Below are positions 8,058 to 17,045 of a stretch of DNA of 64,000 bases, piece after piece. The DNA is from Pseudomonas entomophila (GTDB lineage Bacteria > Pseudomonadota > Gammaproteobacteria > Pseudomonadales > Pseudomonadaceae): contig NZ_JARGCS010000047.1 of NCBI RefSeq assembly GCF_029193575.1, forward strand, positions 266,001 through 330,000, read 5' to 3'. The stretch's first letter is position 1; each line of letters opens with the position of its first letter. A program made the translations under genes and the position numbers. Under the pieces are notes generated by a model. The model was not told the origin of the DNA. It ran no database searches and worked only from the letters and a program-made list of their open reading frames with translations.

Positions 8058-8798
8058 GTGAAGCCGTTTCGCCCGGGCCTGGCACCGACCCTGGTGGTGC
8101 TTGCGCTGCTGCCCGGGCTGATCGCGCTCGGCTGCTGGCAACTGCGCCGGGCCGACGAGAAACGGCAGTTGCTCGACAGCTACGCCGAACGCCGCATCGA
8201 GGCGCCGGTGGCGGTCGCGCAACTGCAGCAACTGCCCGACCCGGCCTTCCAGCGCGTGCAACTGCACGGGCGCTTCGACGGCGAGCACAGCCTGCTGCTG
8301 GACAACCGCCTGCGCGACGGCCAGGTCGGCGTTGAGCTGCTGCAACCCTTCCACGACCAGGCCAGCGGCCTGTGGCTACTGGTCAACCGCGGCTGGCTGC
8401 CGTGGCCCGACCGCCGCGTGCCGGTGCGCTTCGACACCCCGGCGCAGCCCTTGGCCCTCGAGGCGTCGGTGTACGTGGCGCCCGGCAGCACCTTCCAGTT
8501 GCACCCCGACCCGGTCGGCGGCCAGTGGCCGCACTTGCTGACCGCCATCGACCCCGCCCCGCTGTGGCAGCAGTTGGGCCGCGAAGGCTTCGCCCATGAG
8601 CTGCGCCTGGCACCCGGCCAGGCCAGCTACCGGCTGGACTGGCCGGTGGTCGCCATGGGCCCGGAGAAGCACCTGGGCTACGCCGTGCAGTGGTTCGCCC
8701 TGGCGACCGCGCTGGTGCTGCTTTACCTCTATTTCGGTTGGCACAACAACAAGGAGAGCCGCCATGGCCACCGCCACGCATCCAACGGACGTGCCTGA
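8058..8798 (+). CDS. SURF1-family cytochrome oxidase biogenesis protein
   Basis: 246 residues from GTG 8058 (VKPFRPGLAPTLVVL), chosen because GAGG precedes it and because it gives the standard SURF1 layout: an N-terminal membrane helix, a periplasmic domain (ALGCWQLRRADEKRQLL, LLDNRL, LVNRGWLPW) and a C-terminal helix (LGYAVQWFALATALVLLYLYFGW). SURF1 proteins help insert heme a into subunit I. Its promoter must lie in the 63-bp gap to the divergent DUF2909 gene, or it is read from cox. It overlaps the next gene by 35 bp. Confidence 0.93.
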   Translation: MKPFRPGLAPTLVVLALLPGLIALGCWQLRRADEKRQLLDSYAERRIEAPVAVAQLQQLPDPAFQRVQLHGRFDGEHSLLLDNRLRDGQVGVELLQPFHDQASGLWLLVNRGWLPWPDRRVPVRFDTPAQPLALEASVYVAPGSTFQLHPDPVGGQWPHLLTAIDPAPLWQQLGREGFAHELRLAPGQASYRLDWPVVAMGPEKHLGYAVQWFALATALVLLYLYFGWHNNKESRHGHRHASNGRA

Positions 8799-9348
8799 AC
8801 GCCCGCGCTCCCGCGCGCGCGGGCGCTTGCAACTGATCGTCATCCTGCTGGTGGCGTTGGGGCCGATGATCCTCGCCACCAGCATGTACAAGCTCAAGTT
8901 CTGGGTGCCGGACGGGCGCAGCTACCACGGCGTGATGATCGGCAACGGCCAGACCCGCGCCGACCTCGGCATCAGCGCGCCGGACGACGGCTGGCAGTTG
9001 CTGGTCAGCGCCCCGCAGGCCTGCGCCGCCGACTGCCAGCAGTTGGTGTACCTGGCCCGGCAGATCCAGGTCGGCCTGGGCCGCGACGCCAGCCGCGCCA
9101 GCCACGCGCTGGCCGCCGCGCAGCCGCTGGCGGGCGACTACCAGGCGCTGCTGGAGCGCGAGTACCCGCAGTTGCAGCGCTACCCGCTGGACGCCCAGCG
9201 CTACGGCCAGCACGTCAGCGAGCCCGGCTCGCAGCTGTGGATCGTCGACCCGCACGGCAACCTGGTGCTGCGCTACGACGCCAAGGTCAAGGGCAAGCAG
9301 GTGCTCGACGACCTCCGCCACCTGCTCAAGCTGTCCAACATCGGCTAG
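8764..9348 (+). CDS. Cox-locus membrane-anchored thioredoxin-like protein of unknown role
   Basis: 194 residues with one membrane helix (about 22-43, LQLIVILLVALGPMILATSMY) and a periplasmic domain. Part of the latter (DDGWQLLVSAPQACAADCQQLVYLARQIQVGLGRD ... LWIVDPHGNLVLRYD) resembles the SCO/thioredoxin fold in length and ending, with two cysteines four residues apart (CAADC) near the place where SCO proteins carry CxxxC. It corresponds to the PA0111-type gene always found between SURF1 and ctaA in pseudomonads. A redox or copper role is inference. ATG 8764 has AAGGAGAG upstream. Confidence 0.85.
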   Translation: MATATHPTDVPERPRSRARGRLQLIVILLVALGPMILATSMYKLKFWVPDGRSYHGVMIGNGQTRADLGISAPDDGWQLLVSAPQACAADCQQLVYLARQIQVGLGRDASRASHALAAAQPLAGDYQALLEREYPQLQRYPLDAQRYGQHVSEPGSQLWIVDPHGNLVLRYDAKVKGKQVLDDLRHLLKLSNIG

Positions 9349-9357
9349 GAGCCCCTC

Positions 9358-10431
9358 ATGGCCAGACCCGGATACCGCCTCGCCGTGTTCGCCACCTTGC
9401 TGGCACTGCTGGTCGTGCTGCTCGGTGCCTATACCCGCCTGACCCACGCCGGCCTCGGTTGCCCCGACTGGCCTGGCTGCTACGGCTTCATCAGCGTGCC
9501 CAAGACCGACGCGCAGCTGGCGCATGCCGAGCTGCACTTCCCCGAGCACCCGGTGGAAGAGGCCAAGGGTTGGGCGGAGATGGTCCACCGCTACTTCGCC
9601 GGCACCCTGGCGTTGGTGATCGCCTGGCTGGCGTTGCAGGCCGTGCGCCGGCATGCCCGCGATGGCGCGCCTTACCGCCTGCCGGTGCTGCTGCTCGGCG
9701 TGGTGCTGGCGCAGGCGGCCTTCGGCATGTGGACGGTCACCCTCAAGCTGTGGCCACAGGTGGTCACCGCGCACCTGCTGGGCGGGTTCACCACCCTGAG
9801 CCTGCTGTTCCTGCTATCGCTGCGTCTATCCCGGGCCTTTGCGCCGTTGCCGAAGCTGCCGCTGAGCGTGCGCCGGGTGGCGGCGCTGGCCTTGCTGGTG
9901 GTGATCGGGCAGGTCGCCCTGGGCGGTTGGGTCAGCGCCAACTACGCGGCGGTGGCCTGCATCGACCTGCCTACTTGCCACGGCCAGTGGTGGCCAGCGG
10001 CGGACTTCAGCAACGGCTTCCACCTCACCCAGCACGTCGGCCCCAACTACCTGGGCGGGCAGCTGGACAGCGACGCGCGCACGGCCATCCACATGAGCCA
10101 CCGGCTCGGCGCGCTGATGGTGATGGGCGTGCTCCTGCTGCTCAGCTGGAAGCTGCACCGCAACGGCCTCACTGGTCTGGCCCGGCTGGTGCTTTTGGCG
10201 CTGGCCGTGCAGGTGAGCCTGGGCATCAGCAACGTGCTGTTCCACCTGCCGCTGGGCGTGGCCGTGGCGCATAACGCCGGCGGCGCCCTGTTGCTGCTGA
10301 GCATGGTGCTGGTGAACTACCGCATCCGCGTGGTCGACAAGGTGCGTGTCGGCCAGGGCTGGCGCCTGCGGCCGGTGGCCAGCGTGGGCATTTCCCATCA
10401 CATGAGGAACGACTCGTGGCGACGCTTCTAA
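9358..10431 (+). CDS. ctaA: Heme A synthase (COX15/CtaA)
   Basis: 357 residues, eight membrane helices. The enzyme oxidises the C8 methyl of heme O to the formyl group of heme A. Conserved histidines are visible in MVHRYFAG, TAHLLGG, MSHRLGA and AHNAGG, and the two-cysteine loop motif is present (GLGCPDWPGCYG, and CIDLPTCHG in the second half). The gene follows its neighbour by 9 bp and overlaps cyoE by 16 bp, consistent with coupled expression of the heme A pathway. Confidence 0.96.
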   Translation: MARPGYRLAVFATLLALLVVLLGAYTRLTHAGLGCPDWPGCYGFISVPKTDAQLAHAELHFPEHPVEEAKGWAEMVHRYFAGTLALVIAWLALQAVRRHARDGAPYRLPVLLLGVVLAQAAFGMWTVTLKLWPQVVTAHLLGGFTTLSLLFLLSLRLSRAFAPLPKLPLSVRRVAALALLVVIGQVALGGWVSANYAAVACIDLPTCHGQWWPAADFSNGFHLTQHVGPNYLGGQLDSDARTAIHMSHRLGALMVMGVLLLLSWKLHRNGLTGLARLVLLALAVQVSLGISNVLFHLPLGVAVAHNAGGALLLLSMVLVNYRIRVVDKVRVGQGWRLRPVASVGISHHMRNDSWRRF

Positions 10432-11315
10432 GTGCGCGCCGGCAACGGGCCGGCTGGCGCGACTACCTGGAGCTGACCAAGCCCAAGGTGGTGGTGCTGA
10501 TGTTGATCACCTCGCTGGTGGGCATGTTCCTCGCCACTCGCGCGGGTGTGCCATGGGGCGTGCTGCTGTTCGGCAACGCCGGCATCGGCCTGTGCGCCGG
10601 CGGCGCGGCGGTGGTCAACCATGTGGTCGACCGGCGCATCGACGCGCTGATGGCCCGCACCCACAAGCGCCCGCTGGCCGAAGGCCGGGTGGCGCCGTTG
10701 CCGGCGCTGCTGTTCGCCCTGGCGCTGGCGCTGGCGGGCATGGCCCTGCTGCTGGCGTTCACCAACGCCCTCACCGCCTGGCTGACGCTGGCCTCGTTGC
10801 TCGGCTACGCGGTGCTCTACACCGGCTTTCTCAAGCGCGCCACGCCGCAGAACATCGTGATCGGCGGCCTGGCCGGGGCGGCGCCGCCGCTGTTGGGCTG
10901 GGTGGCGGTCAGCGGGCACGTGAGTGCCGAGCCGTTGCTGCTGGTGCTGATCATCTTCGCCTGGACGCCGCCGCACTTCTGGGCCCTGGCCATCCACCGC
11001 AAGGAGGAATACGCCAAGGCCGACATCCCGATGCTGCCGGTGACCCATGGCGAGCGCTACACCAAGCTGCACATCCTGCTGTACACCCTGGTGCTGCTGG
11101 CGGTGAGCCTGCTGCCGTATGCCATCCACATGAGCGGGCCGCTCTACCTGGCCTGCGCCCTGGCCCTGGGCCTGCGCTTCCTGCAATGGGCCTGGGTGTT
11201 GTACCGTGGCACTCGGCCGCACGCCGCGATCGGCACCTTCAAGTACTCTATCGGCTACTTGTTCCTGCTGTTCATCGCGCTGCTCGTTGACCACTACTTG
11301 TTGTTGAACCTATGA
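10416..11315 (+). CDS. cyoE: Protoheme IX farnesyltransferase (heme O synthase)
   Basis: 299 residues of the UbiA superfamily with nine membrane helices. It attaches farnesyl to heme b to make heme O, the substrate of CtaA. The prenyl-diphosphate binding motif is clear in NHVVDRRIDALMARTHKRPL, and a second conserved loop is AIHRKEEYAKADIPMLPV. Start GTG 10416 is preceded by AGGAAC. In a pseudomonad this copy (ctaB/cyoE-1) serves the aa3 oxidase; a second copy usually lies in the cyo operon elsewhere. Confidence 0.96.
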   Translation: MATLLSARRQRAGWRDYLELTKPKVVVLMLITSLVGMFLATRAGVPWGVLLFGNAGIGLCAGGAAVVNHVVDRRIDALMARTHKRPLAEGRVAPLPALLFALALALAGMALLLAFTNALTAWLTLASLLGYAVLYTGFLKRATPQNIVIGGLAGAAPPLLGWVAVSGHVSAEPLLLVLIIFAWTPPHFWALAIHRKEEYAKADIPMLPVTHGERYTKLHILLYTLVLLAVSLLPYAIHMSGPLYLACALALGLRFLQWAWVLYRGTRPHAAIGTFKYSIGYLFLLFIALLVDHYLLLNL

Positions 11316-11944
11316 CCCGAACCCAGAAAACCGTCTTCATCCTCGTCGCCCTGGTCGCGTTGATCCTGGGCCTGACCGTCAACAAGGTGCTCAGTGGCCG
11401 CGGCCAGGCCAACCCGGCCGAGCTGATCGACGCCGGCATCATCCTCCTGCCCCAGAGCCGCACCGTGCCCGAGGTGAAGATGACCAACCAGGACGGCCAG
11501 CCGGTCGCGCTGGACCAGCTCAAGGGCAAGTGGTCGCTGTTGTTCTTCGGCTATACCTACTGCCCGGACATCTGCCCGACCACCCTCGCCCAGCTGCGCC
11601 AGGTGAAGAGCGAGCTGCCCAAGGAGGCGCTGGCGCATTTGCAGGTGGTGCTGGTGAGCGTGGACCCGAACCGTGACACGCCGAACCAGCTCAAGCAGTA
11701 CCTGGGCTATTTCGACAAGGATTTCGTCGGGCTGGCGGGCTCGATCGAGGACACCCAGAAGCTGGCCAATGCCTTGAGCATTCCGTTCATTCCGGCCGAT
11801 ACCAGCAAGCCGGGGTACACCGTGGACCACAGTGGCAATCTGGCCATCGTCGGGCCGGATGGGCGCCAGCGTGGCTTCATTCGGGCGCCGTTCAACAACC
11901 AGAAACTGGTGGCGCAGTTGCCGGGGCTGGTCGGCCGCGACTGA
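11312..11944 (+). CDS. senC: SCO1/SenC copper chaperone
   Basis: 210 residues. An N-terminal anchor (about 8-26) is followed by a thioredoxin fold with copper ligands C84 and C88 (CPDICPT) and H172 (VDHSGN). SCO proteins deliver copper to, or reduce, the CuA site of subunit II. The ATG overlaps the cyoE stop (ATGA). It is the last gene of the locus and is followed by a long perfect inverted repeat that may end transcription. Confidence 0.95.
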   Translation: MTRTQKTVFILVALVALILGLTVNKVLSGRGQANPAELIDAGIILLPQSRTVPEVKMTNQDGQPVALDQLKGKWSLLFFGYTYCPDICPTTLAQLRQVKSELPKEALAHLQVVLVSVDPNRDTPNQLKQYLGYFDKDFVGLAGSIEDTQKLANALSIPFIPADTSKPGYTVDHSGNLAIVGPDGRQRGFIRAPFNNQKLVAQLPGLVGRD

Positions 11945-11954
11945 CCCCGAAAGC

Positions 11955-12038
11955 ATCGCGGGGCAAGCCCGCCCCTACCGGTACGGCACTGATTCTGAAT
12001 GCAGTGCCGTACCGGTAGGGGCGGGCTTGCCCCGCGAT
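11955..12038. repeat. Paired REP element, perfect 37-bp inverted repeat
   Basis: Arms 11955-11991 and 12002-12038 are perfectly complementary over 37 bp with a 10-base loop. The outer part is the common Pseudomonas REP core (ATCGCGGGGCAAGCCCGC). It lies between the convergent senC and metQ genes and could act as a bidirectional transcription end or mRNA stabiliser. Confidence 0.9.
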
Positions 12039-12069
12039 TGGGCCGCATAGCGGCCCCGTCGATACCGGC

Positions 12070-12840
12070 TTAGAACGCCGGGATCACCGCACCCTTGTAC
12101 TTCTCTTCGATGAACTTCTTCACCTCGGGCGAGTGCAGCGCCGCGGCCAGCTTCTGCAGGTCGGCGGAGTCCTTGTTGTCTGGGCGCGCGACCAGGATGT
12201 TCACGTAAGGCGAGTCGCTGCCTTCGATCACCAGGGCGTCTTTTTCCGGGTTCAGCTTGGCTTCCAGCGCATAGTTGGTGTTGATCAGCGCCAGGTCCAC
12301 CTGGGTCAGCACGCGCGGGATGGTGGCCGCTTCCAGCTCACGGAACTTCAGGCCTTTCGGGTTCTCGGCGACATCCTTCACGGTCGACAGGATGTTCTTG
12401 TTGTCCTTGAGCTTGATCACGCCGGCCTTGTCGAGCAGCAGCAGGGCACGGCCGCCGTTGGTGGCGTCGTTGGGGATCACCACGGTGGCGCCCGAGCCCA
12501 GCTCGTCGAGCTTCTTGATCTTGGCCGAGTAGGCGCCCAGCGGTTCCAGGTGCACGCCGGCGACGCTCACCAGTTGGGTGCCCTTGGCCTTGTTGAACTC
12601 ATCCAGGTACGGCTGGTGCTGGAAGAAGTTGGCGTCCAGGCGCTTCTCGGCCACTTGCACGTTCGGCTGGATGTAGTCGGTGAATTCCTTGACCTTCAGC
12701 TCCACGCCTTCCTTCGCCAACTGCGGTTTGACGAAGTTGAGGATCTCGGCGTGCGGCACCGGGGTGGCGGCGACGGTCAGGGTGTCGGCGTTGGCCGAGA
12801 AGGCCGCGACGGCGGCGGCGATGGCGAGCAGCTTCTTCAT
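12070..12840 (-). CDS. metQ: D-methionine-binding protein MetQ
   Basis: 256 residues, NlpA/MetQ family periplasmic receptor for the methionine ABC importer. Typical stretches are VAATPVPHAEILNFVKP, FTDYIQPNVQVAEKRLDANFFQHQPYLD and DLALINTNYAL. The signal peptide is MKKLLAIAAAVAAFSANA with no cysteine at the cleavage site, so unlike E. coli MetQ this is expected to be a soluble periplasmic protein, not a lipoprotein. It is the last gene of metN-metI-metQ, 62 bp after metI. Confidence 0.94.
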   Translation of the reverse strand: MKKLLAIAAAVAAFSANADTLTVAATPVPHAEILNFVKPQLAKEGVELKVKEFTDYIQPNVQVAEKRLDANFFQHQPYLDEFNKAKGTQLVSVAGVHLEPLGAYSAKIKKLDELGSGATVVIPNDATNGGRALLLLDKAGVIKLKDNKNILSTVKDVAENPKGLKFRELEAATIPRVLTQVDLALINTNYALEAKLNPEKDALVIEGSDSPYVNILVARPDNKDSADLQKLAAALHSPEVKKFIEEKYKGAVIPAF

Positions 12841-12902
12841 GGATCACTCCTTGTGAGGGCCGCGGGGCCCCCGAACGGGTCGGCCCAGCGACCCGGTTGG
12901 GC

Positions 12903-13574
12903 TTACTTACGGGAAAAATGCACGACCAGCTTGTCGCCGACGCTCTGCAGGATCTGCACGAGCACCAGCAGCAGGATCACCGTGACGATCATCACGTCGG
13001 TCTGGAAGCGTTGGTAGCCGAAGCGGATGGCCAGGTCGCCCAGGCCGCCCGCGCCCACCACGCCGGCCATCGCGGTGTATGACACCAGGGTGATGGCGGT
13101 GACGGTGATCGCCGCGAAGATGCCCGGCCGGGCCTCCGGCAGCAGGGCGTTGGTGATGATCTGGCGGGTGGTGGCACCCATCGACTGGGTCGCCTCGATG
13201 ATGCCGCGGTCGACCTCGCGCAGGGCGGTTTCCACCAGACGCGCGAAGAACGGCGTGGCGCCCACCACCAGCGGCGGGATGGCACCGGCCACGCCCAGCG
13301 AGGTGCCGGTGATCAGCACGGTGACCGGGATCATCACGATCAGCAGGATGATGAACGGCAGCGAGCGCAGGATGTTGACGACCAGCGACAGCAGCGCGTA
13401 CACGCCCTTCTGCTCGAACATCTGCCGCGGCCCGCAGAGGAACAGCAGCACGCCCAGCGGCAGGCCCAGCAGCACGGTGAACAACAGCGAGCCGAACAGC
13501 ATGATCAGGGTATCGCCGGTGGCCAGCCAGATTTCGGCCCAGTCGACGTTGGCGAAGAAATTCAGGGCGTCCAT
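12903..13574 (-). CDS. metI: Methionine ABC transporter permease MetI
   Basis: 223 residues, five membrane helices, with the EAA loop contacting the ATPase (AREVDRGIIEATQSMGATTRQI region). Start ATG 13574 overlaps the metN stop by one base (TGATG), a sign of translational coupling. Longer upstream reading in this frame runs into metN and is not real. It forms the transmembrane channel of the MetNI complex. Confidence 0.95.
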   Translation of the reverse strand: MDALNFFANVDWAEIWLATGDTLIMLFGSLLFTVLLGLPLGVLLFLCGPRQMFEQKGVYALLSLVVNILRSLPFIILLIVMIPVTVLITGTSLGVAGAIPPLVVGATPFFARLVETALREVDRGIIEATQSMGATTRQIITNALLPEARPGIFAAITVTAITLVSYTAMAGVVGAGGLGDLAIRFGYQRFQTDVMIVTVILLLVLVQILQSVGDKLVVHFSRK

Positions 13575-14581
13575 CAACGCAGTACCTCCATATGCACGTC
13601 CGCGGCCTTGAAGCGCTCGAACGCCGCATCGATGTTGCCGCCGGTGACGGCCAGGGTCAGTTGCCCGTAGGGCACGTCCTTGATGCGGTCGATGCGCCCG
13701 GCGAGGATGCTGTAGTCCACGCCGGTCTCGCGGGCGACGGTGCCCAGCAGCGGCGCGTAGGTGGCGTCGCCCTGGAAGGTCAGGCGCACGATGCGGCCCG
13801 GCACGTGGGCGAAGTCGTCGCGCTGCTCGCGTTCGTCGACCTGCTCGTCTTCCTGGACGAAGCGCTTGGTGGTCGGGTGCTGTGGGTGCAGGAACACCTC
13901 GGCCACCGGGCCTTGCTCGACGATCTGCCCGGCGTCCATCACCGCCACGCGGTCGCAGACCCGGCGGATCACGTCCATCTCGTGGGTGATCAGCACGATG
14001 GTCAGCTTCAGCTCGCGGTTGATCTCGGCCAGCAGTTGCAGCACCGAGGCGGTGGTTTGCGGGTCGAGGGCGCTGGTGGCCTCGTCGCACAGCAGGATCT
14101 TCGGCTGGGTCGACAGCGCCCGGGCGATGCCCACGCGCTGCTTCTGCCCGCCGGACAGCTGGGCCGGGTACTTCTTCGCGTGGTCCGACAGGCCCACGCG
14201 GGCCAGCAGCTCGGTGACGCGCTGGTCGATTTCGCTGCGCGACAGCTCGCCGGCCAGGGTCAGCGGCAGGGCGACGTTGTCGGCGACGGTCTTGGAGGCG
14301 AGCAGGTTGAAGTGCTGGAAGATCATCCCGACCTGCTGGCGGAAGCGCCGCAGTTGGTTGGCGTCGAAGGCGGTGACGTCTTCGCCGTCGACGATGATCT
14401 TGCCGCCGCTCGGGGCCTCGAGGCGGTTGATCAGGCGCAGCAAGGTACTCTTGCCGGCGCCGGAGTGGCCGATCAGGCCGAACACCTGGCCATTGTCGAT
14501 GGTCAGGCTGGTCGGGTTGAGGGCCGGGATATCCCTACCCGCGACGCGGTAGGTCTTGTGGACGTGTTGGAACTCGATCAC
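13574..14581 (-). CDS. metN: Methionine ABC transporter ATPase MetN
   Basis: 335 residues. Walker A GHSGAGKS, signature LSGGQKQR and Walker B ILLCDEATSALD are present, followed by a C-terminal NIL domain (about 260-335), the allosteric site where methionine inhibits transport. First gene of the operon, divergent from katE across 221 bp. No SAM riboswitch-like structure was recognised in the short leader. Confidence 0.96.
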   Translation of the reverse strand: MIEFQHVHKTYRVAGRDIPALNPTSLTIDNGQVFGLIGHSGAGKSTLLRLINRLEAPSGGKIIVDGEDVTAFDANQLRRFRQQVGMIFQHFNLLASKTVADNVALPLTLAGELSRSEIDQRVTELLARVGLSDHAKKYPAQLSGGQKQRVGIARALSTQPKILLCDEATSALDPQTTASVLQLLAEINRELKLTIVLITHEMDVIRRVCDRVAVMDAGQIVEQGPVAEVFLHPQHPTTKRFVQEDEQVDEREQRDDFAHVPGRIVRLTFQGDATYAPLLGTVARETGVDYSILAGRIDRIKDVPYGQLTLAVTGGNIDAAFERFKAADVHMEVLR

Positions 14582-14802
14582 TGAGCGAACCTTGTGGGGC
14601 GCATGGAAGTTGGGTCAGCGGTTAGCCGGGCGCGCATTTTAGCCTTTTCCCATAGCGGTTCTTAGCATTTATTTCGTAACGGGCCCAACGATCCGGCATA
14701 ACGCGACAACCGGTAATCCCGATTGAACGCCTGCCAGAGCGCTCCAGTCACTACAGGAACAAGCCCTGAACGGGCAGCCTGAAGAGATGAGGAGAGCCGA
14801 CC

Positions 14803-16938
14803 ATGCCCAGCAAGAAGCCCGAGCCCCCCAAGACCACCCCGCTCGCCGGCACCGACACCCCGGACAAGGCCAACACCAATGCCAAGTTGCAGAGCCTGGA
14901 GGCGTTCCGTAGCGACGCCACCGGCCAGGCCCTGCGCACCAACCAGGGGGTCAAGGTCGCCGACAACCAGAACTCGCTCAAGGCCGGCGCGCGCGGCCCT
15001 TCGCTGCTCGAAGACTTCATCATGCGCGAGAAGATCACCCACTTCGACCACGAGCGGATCCCCGAGCGCATCGTGCATGCCCGTGGCACCGGCGCCCACG
15101 GTTACTTCCAGAGCTACGCCGACCACGGTGAGCTGACCAAGGCGGGTTTCCTGCGTGACCCGGAAAAGACCACCCCGGTATTCGTGCGCTTTTCCACGGT
15201 GCAGGGCCCGCGCGGCTCCGGCGACACCGTGCGCGATGTGCGTGGTTTCGCGGTGAAGTTCTACACCGACGAGGGCAACTTCGACCTGGTGGGCAACAAC
15301 ATGCCGGTGTTCTTCATCCAGGATGCGATCAAGTTCCCCGACTTCGTCCACGCGGTGAAGCCCGAGCCGCACAACGAAATGCCCACCGGCGGCTCGGCCC
15401 ATGACACCTTCTGGGACTTCGTCTCGCTGGTGCCGGAGTCGGCGCACATGGTCATGTGGGCGATGTCCGACCGCGCGATCCCGCGCAGCCTGCGGATGAT
15501 GGAAGGCTTCGGCGTGCACACCTTCCGGCTGATCAATGCCCAAGGCGTGGCCAGCTTCGTCAAGTTCCACTGGAAGCCGCGCCAGGGCGTGCACTCGGTG
15601 CTGTGGGACGAGGCGCAGAAGCTCGCGGGCAAGGACACCGACTACCACCGCCGCGACCTGTGGGAAGCCATCGAGACCGGCGACTACCCGGAATGGGAGC
15701 TGGGTGTGCAGATCGTGCCCGAGGCCGACGAACACGCCTTCGACTTCGACCTGCTCGACCCGACCAAGATCATTCCCGAGGAACTGGTGCCGGTCACGCC
15801 GTTGGGCAAGATGGTACTCAACCGCAACCCCGACAACTTCTTCGCCGAGACCGAGCAGGTCGCCTTCTGCCCAGGGCATATCGTGCCCGGCATCGATTTC
15901 ACCAACGACCCGCTGCTGCAGGGCCGGTTGTTCTCCTACACCGACACGCAGATCAGCCGCCTGGGCGGGCCGAACTTCCACGAGATCCCGATCAACCGGC
16001 CGCTCGCGCCGAACCACAACAGCCAGCGCGATGCCATGCACCGTATGACCCTCGACAAGGGGCGCGCCTCCTACGAGCCCAACTCCATCGATGGCGGTTG
16101 GCCGCAGGAAACCCCGCCGGCGGCCGAGGACGGTGGCTTCGAGAGTTACCAGGAGCGTATCGACGCGAACAAGATCCGCCAGCGCAGCCCGTCGTTCGCC
16201 GACCATTTCTCCCAGGCACGGCTGTTCTTCCAGAGCATGAGCGCCACCGAGCAGCAGCACATCGTCAAGGCCTACAGCTTCGAGTTGGGCAAGGTGGAGC
16301 GTGAGTACATCCGTGCGCGCGAGGTGAACGAGGTGCTGGCCAACATCGACCTGAAGCTGGCGGCGGCGGTGGCGGCCAACCTCGGGTTGCCGGCGCCGAA
16401 GGCCGGGACGGTCAAGGTCAAGGGCTCGAAGCCCGCGAAATCGGCGGCGCTGAGCCAGATGAACCTGCCCGGCAGTGTCGGCATCAAGGGGCGCAAGATT
16501 GCCTTGCTGGTGGCCGATGGCGTGGATGGCGCCAGTGTGGACCGGCTGGTCAAGGCCTTCGAGGCGCACAGCGCACGGGTGCTGCTGCTGGGGCCAACCA
16601 GCGCGCCGGTGCAGACCGCCGAGGGCAAGCCGTTGCCGGTGGATGCATCGATGGAGGGCATGCCGTCGGTGATGGTCGATGGGTTGTGGCTGCCAGCCGG
16701 CAAGATGGCGCTGGAAGGCAGCGGCCTGGCGCGGCATTACCTGCTGGAGGCCTACAAGCACCTCAAGCCTATGGGGGTGGCCAAGGAGGGCAAGGCGTTG
16801 TTGAGCGCGTTGGGCCTGAAGGAAGACAAGGGGATAGTGCTGGGGGATGACAAGCAGGCCGTGGAGGCCTTCGCCAAGGTGCTGGAGCGGCATCGGGTGT
16901 GGGAGCGGGAAGCGGCGGCGGAGGTGGTTCCGGCGTAG
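14803..16938 (+). CDS. katE: Large-subunit catalase HPII
   Basis: 711 residues, the long (clade 2) monofunctional heme catalase that breaks down hydrogen peroxide. Active-site residues visible are H92 (IVHARG), an asparagine near 165 (LVGNNMPVFF) and the heme-ligand tyrosine Y379 (RLFSYTDTQ). The last 150 residues form the flavodoxin-like/GATase1-like domain typical of large catalases (GRKIALLVADGVDGASV onward). GAGGAG precedes ATG 14803. KatE in pseudomonads is usually stationary-phase controlled. It is followed by a degenerate REP pair. Confidence 0.96.
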   Translation: MPSKKPEPPKTTPLAGTDTPDKANTNAKLQSLEAFRSDATGQALRTNQGVKVADNQNSLKAGARGPSLLEDFIMREKITHFDHERIPERIVHARGTGAHGYFQSYADHGELTKAGFLRDPEKTTPVFVRFSTVQGPRGSGDTVRDVRGFAVKFYTDEGNFDLVGNNMPVFFIQDAIKFPDFVHAVKPEPHNEMPTGGSAHDTFWDFVSLVPESAHMVMWAMSDRAIPRSLRMMEGFGVHTFRLINAQGVASFVKFHWKPRQGVHSVLWDEAQKLAGKDTDYHRRDLWEAIETGDYPEWELGVQIVPEADEHAFDFDLLDPTKIIPEELVPVTPLGKMVLNRNPDNFFAETEQVAFCPGHIVPGIDFTNDPLLQGRLFSYTDTQISRLGGPNFHEIPINRPLAPNHNSQRDAMHRMTLDKGRASYEPNSIDGGWPQETPPAAEDGGFESYQERIDANKIRQRSPSFADHFSQARLFFQSMSATEQQHIVKAYSFELGKVEREYIRAREVNEVLANIDLKLAAAVAANLGLPAPKAGTVKVKGSKPAKSAALSQMNLPGSVGIKGRKIALLVADGVDGASVDRLVKAFEAHSARVLLLGPTSAPVQTAEGKPLPVDASMEGMPSVMVDGLWLPAGKMALEGSGLARHYLLEAYKHLKPMGVAKEGKALLSALGLKEDKGIVLGDDKQAVEAFAKVLERHRVWEREAAAEVVPA

Positions 16939-16955
16939 GGCTGCTGCGCAGCCCA

Positions 16956-17031
16956 ATCGCGGGCAAGCCCGATCAGGTTCAGCGCAGTCCGTGAGAACGG
17001 CGCTGAACCTGGAGCGGGCTTGCACCGCGAT
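16956..17031. repeat. Degenerate REP pair after katE
   Basis: ATCGCGGGCAAGCCCG near 16956 and CGGGCTTGCACCGCGAT ending at 17031 are inverted copies of the REP core; the inner sequence CAGGTTCAGCGC is also repeated in inverted orientation (GGCGCTGAACCTG). It sits between the convergent katE and lipoprotein genes. Confidence 0.75.
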
Positions 17032-17045
17032 GAGGCCCTTGAGCG

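Noticed and set aside
13575..14090. Extension of metI to a 395-residue protein
   Set aside because: The added part is an out-of-frame reading of metN; MetI is normally about 220 residues and starts at 13574.
14662..17025. 787-residue open reading frame antisense to katE
   Set aside because: Same cause; no family motif was seen, while katE has all catalytic residues.
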